Of a stretch of 64,000 nt of DNA, positions 61,337 through 64,000 are shown in pieces. The notes below the pieces were generated by a model. It saw nothing but the letters and a program-made list of their open reading frames with translations. It made no database searches and was not told the origin of the DNA. Location: the NCBI RefSeq assembly GCF_030686155.1, contig NZ_JAUPEV010000002.1, positions 1-64,000 on the forward strand, written 5' to 3'. This stretch comes from Helicobacter_J cappadocius. Its GTDB lineage: Bacteria > Campylobacterota > Campylobacteria > Campylobacterales > Helicobacteraceae. A program made the translations under genes and the position numbers. Numbering within the stretch: position 1 is the stretch's first letter; each line of letters opens with the position of its first letter.

Positions 61337-61651
61337 ATGTCTAATATGGCCGCACCTAAAGATTCCCCTGTATGGGTGAATGAAAATCGTTGTAAGGGCT
61401 GTGATATTTGTGTCTCTTTGTGCCCTGCAGGAGTGCTTGGTATGAAAATGGATGCAAATAAAGTATTAGGAAAGATTGTTAAGGTGAGACATCCAGAGAG
61501 TTGCATTGGATGTCTTGATTGTGAGTTGCATTGCCCTGATTTTGCCATTTATGTGGCAGATCGAAAAGAGTTTAAATTTGCAAAGGTATCACAAGAAGCT
61601 CAAGAAAGAGCTGAAAAAGTTAAAGCAAATAGCTTTATGTTGCTTGATTAA
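61337..61651 (+). CDS. oorD: 2-oxoglutarate:acceptor oxidoreductase delta subunit (ferredoxin-like)
   Basis: A 104-residue protein with two [4Fe-4S] motifs: CKGCDICVSLCPAG and CIGCLDCELHCPD. It passes electrons from the oxidation of 2-oxoglutarate to succinyl-CoA. It starts behind AAAGGAGAGAG and heads the oorDABC operon. The 276-bp gap before it holds a weak hairpin near 61055-61075 (AAGTAAAA with TTTTTACTT), likely the mltG terminator. Confidence 0.95.
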   Translation: MSNMAAPKDSPVWVNENRCKGCDICVSLCPAGVLGMKMDANKVLGKIVKVRHPESCIGCLDCELHCPDFAIYVADRKEFKFAKVSQEAQERAEKVKANSFMLLD

Positions 61652-61667
61652 AAAATAAAGGGAAGAT

Positions 61668-62795
61668 ATGCGAGAAGTTATTTCTGGTGGAAATGAATTA
61701 GTAGCAATGGCTGCAATAGATGCAGGTTGTAGATTTTATGGCGGGTATCCTATCACACCTTCTTCAGATATTATGCATCAAATGAGTGTTTTGCTCCCTA
61801 AATATGGTGGGCATTTTATCCAAATGGAGGATGAAATCAGTGGTATTTCAGTATCTTTGGGTGCAAGTATGAGTGGCGTCAAATCAATGACAGGAAGCTC
61901 TGGACCGGGTATTTCTCTGAAAGTAGAGCAAATCGGTTTAGGGTTTATGGCAGAGATACCTCTTGTTATTGCTGATGTTATGCGATCAGGTCCTTCTACT
62001 GGTATGCCTACGCGTGTAGCACAGGGTGATATTTCATTTTTAAAACACCCAACACATGGCGATTTTAAAGCAGTGGCTTTGGCACCAGGTAATTTGGCAG
62101 AATCTTATACAGAGGCTTTCAGGGCTTTTAATCTAGCCGAAGAATTGATGACCCCAGTATTTTTGATGATGGATGAAACAATTGGCCACATGTATGGTAA
62201 GACAATGATCCCAGATTTAGAAGATATTCAAAAAACCATTATTAATAGAAAAAGATTTGATGGTGATCCAAAAGATTATCAACCTTATGGGGTTTCTCAA
62301 AACGATCCTGCTGTTTTAAATCCATTTTTTAAAGGTTATCGTTATCATATAACAGGTCTTCATCATGGACCTATTGGATTTCCAACCGAAGATGCCAAGA
62401 TGGGACAAGCATTGATTGATAGATTATTTGGAAAAATTGACTCCAGAATAGATACGATAACCAAAAATGAAGAACTTGATTTAGACGGTGCTGAGATTGC
62501 TATTATTGCTTATGGATCAGTTTCTTTGGCGGTAAAAGAAGCGATGATAGAGCTGAAAAAACAAAATGGTAAAAAAGTGGGACTCTTTCGGCCTATAACA
62601 ATTTGGCCTAGCCCAGAGAAGCAAATCAAAGCTTTAGGGGAAAAATTTGAAAAAATTTTGGTAATTGAGTTAAATAAGGGTCAGTATGTTGAAGAAATCG
62701 AGAGAATATTGCATAGAAAAGTGCATTTTATGGGACAAGCAAATGGTCGAAGTATTTCGCCTAGCCAAATCATCTCTAAGATAAAGGAGCTTTAA
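61668..62795 (+). CDS. oorA: 2-oxoglutarate:acceptor oxidoreductase alpha subunit
   Basis: The 375-residue pyrimidine-binding and CoA half of the enzyme. It has GCRFYGGYPITPSSDIMHQM, TGSSGPGISLKVEQIGLGFM, RSGPSTGMPTRVAQGDI and the C-terminal domain with GLFRPITIWPSPEKQIKAL. It forms the active centre with OorB. Microaerobic Helicobacter use this oxygen-sensitive enzyme in place of 2-oxoglutarate dehydrogenase. Confidence 0.96.
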   Translation: MREVISGGNELVAMAAIDAGCRFYGGYPITPSSDIMHQMSVLLPKYGGHFIQMEDEISGISVSLGASMSGVKSMTGSSGPGISLKVEQIGLGFMAEIPLVIADVMRSGPSTGMPTRVAQGDISFLKHPTHGDFKAVALAPGNLAESYTEAFRAFNLAEELMTPVFLMMDETIGHMYGKTMIPDLEDIQKTIINRKRFDGDPKDYQPYGVSQNDPAVLNPFFKGYRYHITGLHHGPIGFPTEDAKMGQALIDRLFGKIDSRIDTITKNEELDLDGAEIAIIAYGSVSLAVKEAMIELKKQNGKKVGLFRPITIWPSPEKQIKALGEKFEKILVIELNKGQYVEEIERILHRKVHFMGQANGRSISPSQIISKIKEL

Positions 62796-62796
62796 A

Positions 62797-63624
62797 ATGG
62801 CATTTAATTACGATGAATACCTAAGAGTAGAAAAAATGCCCACACTTTGGTGTTGGGGATGTGGAGATGGCGTCATTTTGAAATCAATCATTCGTGCTAT
62901 TGATGCTATTGGTTGGGATATGAATGATGTTTGTTTGGTGAGTGGAATTGGGTGCAGTGGAAGAATGAGTTCTTATGTGAATTGCAATACCGTACATACA
63001 ACACATGGACGAGCTGTAGCATATGCAACAGGCATTAAGATGGCAAATCCCGATAAACATGTTATTGTTGTTTCTGGTGATGGTGATGCTCTGGCTATAG
63101 GAGGGAATCATACTATTCATGCTTGTAGAAGAAATATTGATATTAATTTCGTACTTGTAAATAATTTTATCTATGGTTTGACAAATTCTCAAACATCACC
63201 TACTACACCACAAGGAATGTGGACGGTAACTGCTCAGTATGGGAATATTGATAATAATTTTGATCCTTGCAGGTTAGCAGATGCAGCAGGAGCAACTTTT
63301 GTAGCTAGAGAGAGTGTTTTGGATCCGAAAAAAATAGAAAAAGTTTTTACTGAAGGATTTAAACACGAAGGGTTTAGTTTTTTTGATATTCACAGCAATT
63401 GTCATATCAATTTGGGTAGGAAAAATAAAATGGGTGAAGCAGTTCAGGTTCTTAACTGGATGGATTCTAGAATTCTCTCAAAAAGAAAATACGATGAGCT
63501 TAGTGAAGAAGAAAAAATAGGAAAATTTCCAACAGGAATTTTAAAACACGATACAAGTAAGACAGAATATACTCAAGCATATAAAGAAGTTATTAAAAAA
63601 GCACAAGAAAAAGGAGGGCATTAG
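62797..63624 (+). CDS. oorB: 2-oxoglutarate:acceptor oxidoreductase beta subunit
   Basis: The 275-residue thiamine-diphosphate subunit. It has the N-terminal WCWGCGDGVILKSI, GIGCSGRMSSYVNCNTVHTT, HGRAVAYATGIKMANP and the ThDP motif VVSGDGDALAIGGNHTIHAC, with NFIYGLTNSQTSPTTP closing it. It begins one base after oorA. Confidence 0.96.
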   Translation: MAFNYDEYLRVEKMPTLWCWGCGDGVILKSIIRAIDAIGWDMNDVCLVSGIGCSGRMSSYVNCNTVHTTHGRAVAYATGIKMANPDKHVIVVSGDGDALAIGGNHTIHACRRNIDINFVLVNNFIYGLTNSQTSPTTPQGMWTVTAQYGNIDNNFDPCRLADAAGATFVARESVLDPKKIEKVFTEGFKHEGFSFFDIHSNCHINLGRKNKMGEAVQVLNWMDSRILSKRKYDELSEEEKIGKFPTGILKHDTSKTEYTQAYKEVIKKAQEKGGH

Positions 63625-63626
63625 GC

Positions 63627-64000
63627 ATGGAAGCCCAGTTAAGATTTACAGGTGTGGGCGGACAGGGAGTCTTACTTGCTGGAGAGATACTTGCAGAATC
63701 TAGAATTGTGGCAGGTGGGTATGGTATCCAGGCCTCTACTTATACCAGCCAAGTTAGAGGAGGACCAACTAAGGTTGATATCTTGCTTGATTCTCAAGAA
63801 ATTCTCTATCCTTATGCAAATGAGGGAGAGATAGACTTTATGTTATCCACAGCCCAAGTCAGCTACAATCAGTTTAAAGGTGGTTTAAAAAATGGTGCTC
63901 TTGTTGTGATCGAGCCTAATTTAGTTTATCCTACAGCCGAAGACTTTCAAAAATACCAGATTTATAAAATTCCAATTATCACTATTGCAAAAGAAGAAGT
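63627..64000 (+). CDS. oorC: 2-oxoglutarate:acceptor oxidoreductase gamma subunit, cut by the window edge
   Basis: The start MEAQLRFTGVGGQGVLLAGE is the gamma-subunit signature, followed by ASTYTSQVRGGPTKVDILLD and the frame running to the edge (about 124 residues seen). It begins 2 bases after oorB behind AAAGGAGGG. It completes the oorDABC order known from H. pylori (HP0588-HP0591). Confidence 0.95.
   Translation, partial: MEAQLRFTGVGGQGVLLAGEILAESRIVAGGYGIQASTYTSQVRGGPTKVDILLDSQEILYPYANEGEIDFMLSTAQVSYNQFKGGLKNGALVVIEPNLVYPTAEDFQKYQIYKIPIITIAKEE

Noticed and set aside
1..64000. CRISPR array
   Set aside because: No regularly spaced identical repeats with unique spacers were seen anywhere in the window.

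Overview
The window is AT-rich and reads as a chromosome segment of a Helicobacter species (Campylobacterota). The basis is remembered gene order, not a search. Several blocks repeat the H. pylori order: flgI-flgJ-flgS-napA; prfA/rpsT with glmM-lspA; tkt-addB-ftsK; speE-coaE-gatA-guaB; hrcA-grpE-dnaK; metK-ndk-yceD-rpmF-plsX-fabH; and pyrC, the Kdo-hydrolase pair, a TonB-like gene, fliO, fliN, nth, an AsmA-like gene, mltG and oorDABC. The species cannot be fixed from the sequence. Urease genes, which follow lspA in H. pylori, are absent here.

Layout. Positions 1-1567 look like the worn end of an integrated element: the tail of a restriction-enzyme-like gene, a tyrosine integrase with an internal deletion and a frameshift, and a tRNA-Pro. 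Positions 1620-4640 hold a flagellar operon behind a sigma-54 promoter, then napA. Positions 4858-9112 hold a CjaA-like binding lipoprotein, prfA, rpsT, glmM, lspA and tRNA-Val. Positions 9280-19972 are the main accessory locus: a small outer-membrane protein, a TpsB transporter and a 2807-residue TpsA exoprotein, behind a promoter that overlaps a near-perfect Helicobacter Fur box. Positions 19986-22955 hold a lipoprotein trio (COG3014, LpoB-like, LPP20-like). Positions 23155-36762 are housekeeping genes. Positions 36772-37855 hold a GT8 glycosyltransferase switched off by an 11-base G tract. Positions 37955-41290 are the heat-shock operon with a CIRCE-like operator. The remainder covers central metabolism, tRNA modification, envelope genes (LTA-synthase-like protein, KdhAB, TonB-like, AsmA-like, MltG), flagellar fliO and fliN, and 2-oxoglutarate oxidoreductase, whose last subunit runs off the right edge.

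Best candidate for something new. The TpsA protein carries a CdiA/FhaB-type filament and then about 700 C-terminal residues holding a zincin motif (HEMTH, residues 2373-2377, with acidic candidate ligands at 2427/2429). A separate tip of about 370 residues follows it. No VENN motif is visible and no immunity gene follows. This would fit an iron-regulated exoprotein with a built-in protease and a separable effector tip, but that function is inference. Other points of note are the phase-variable GT8 gene, a probable AUC start for ftsK, perfect inverted repeats over the gatA and LTA-synthase-like promoters, and an antiparallel overlap of the asmA-like and mltG 5' ends.
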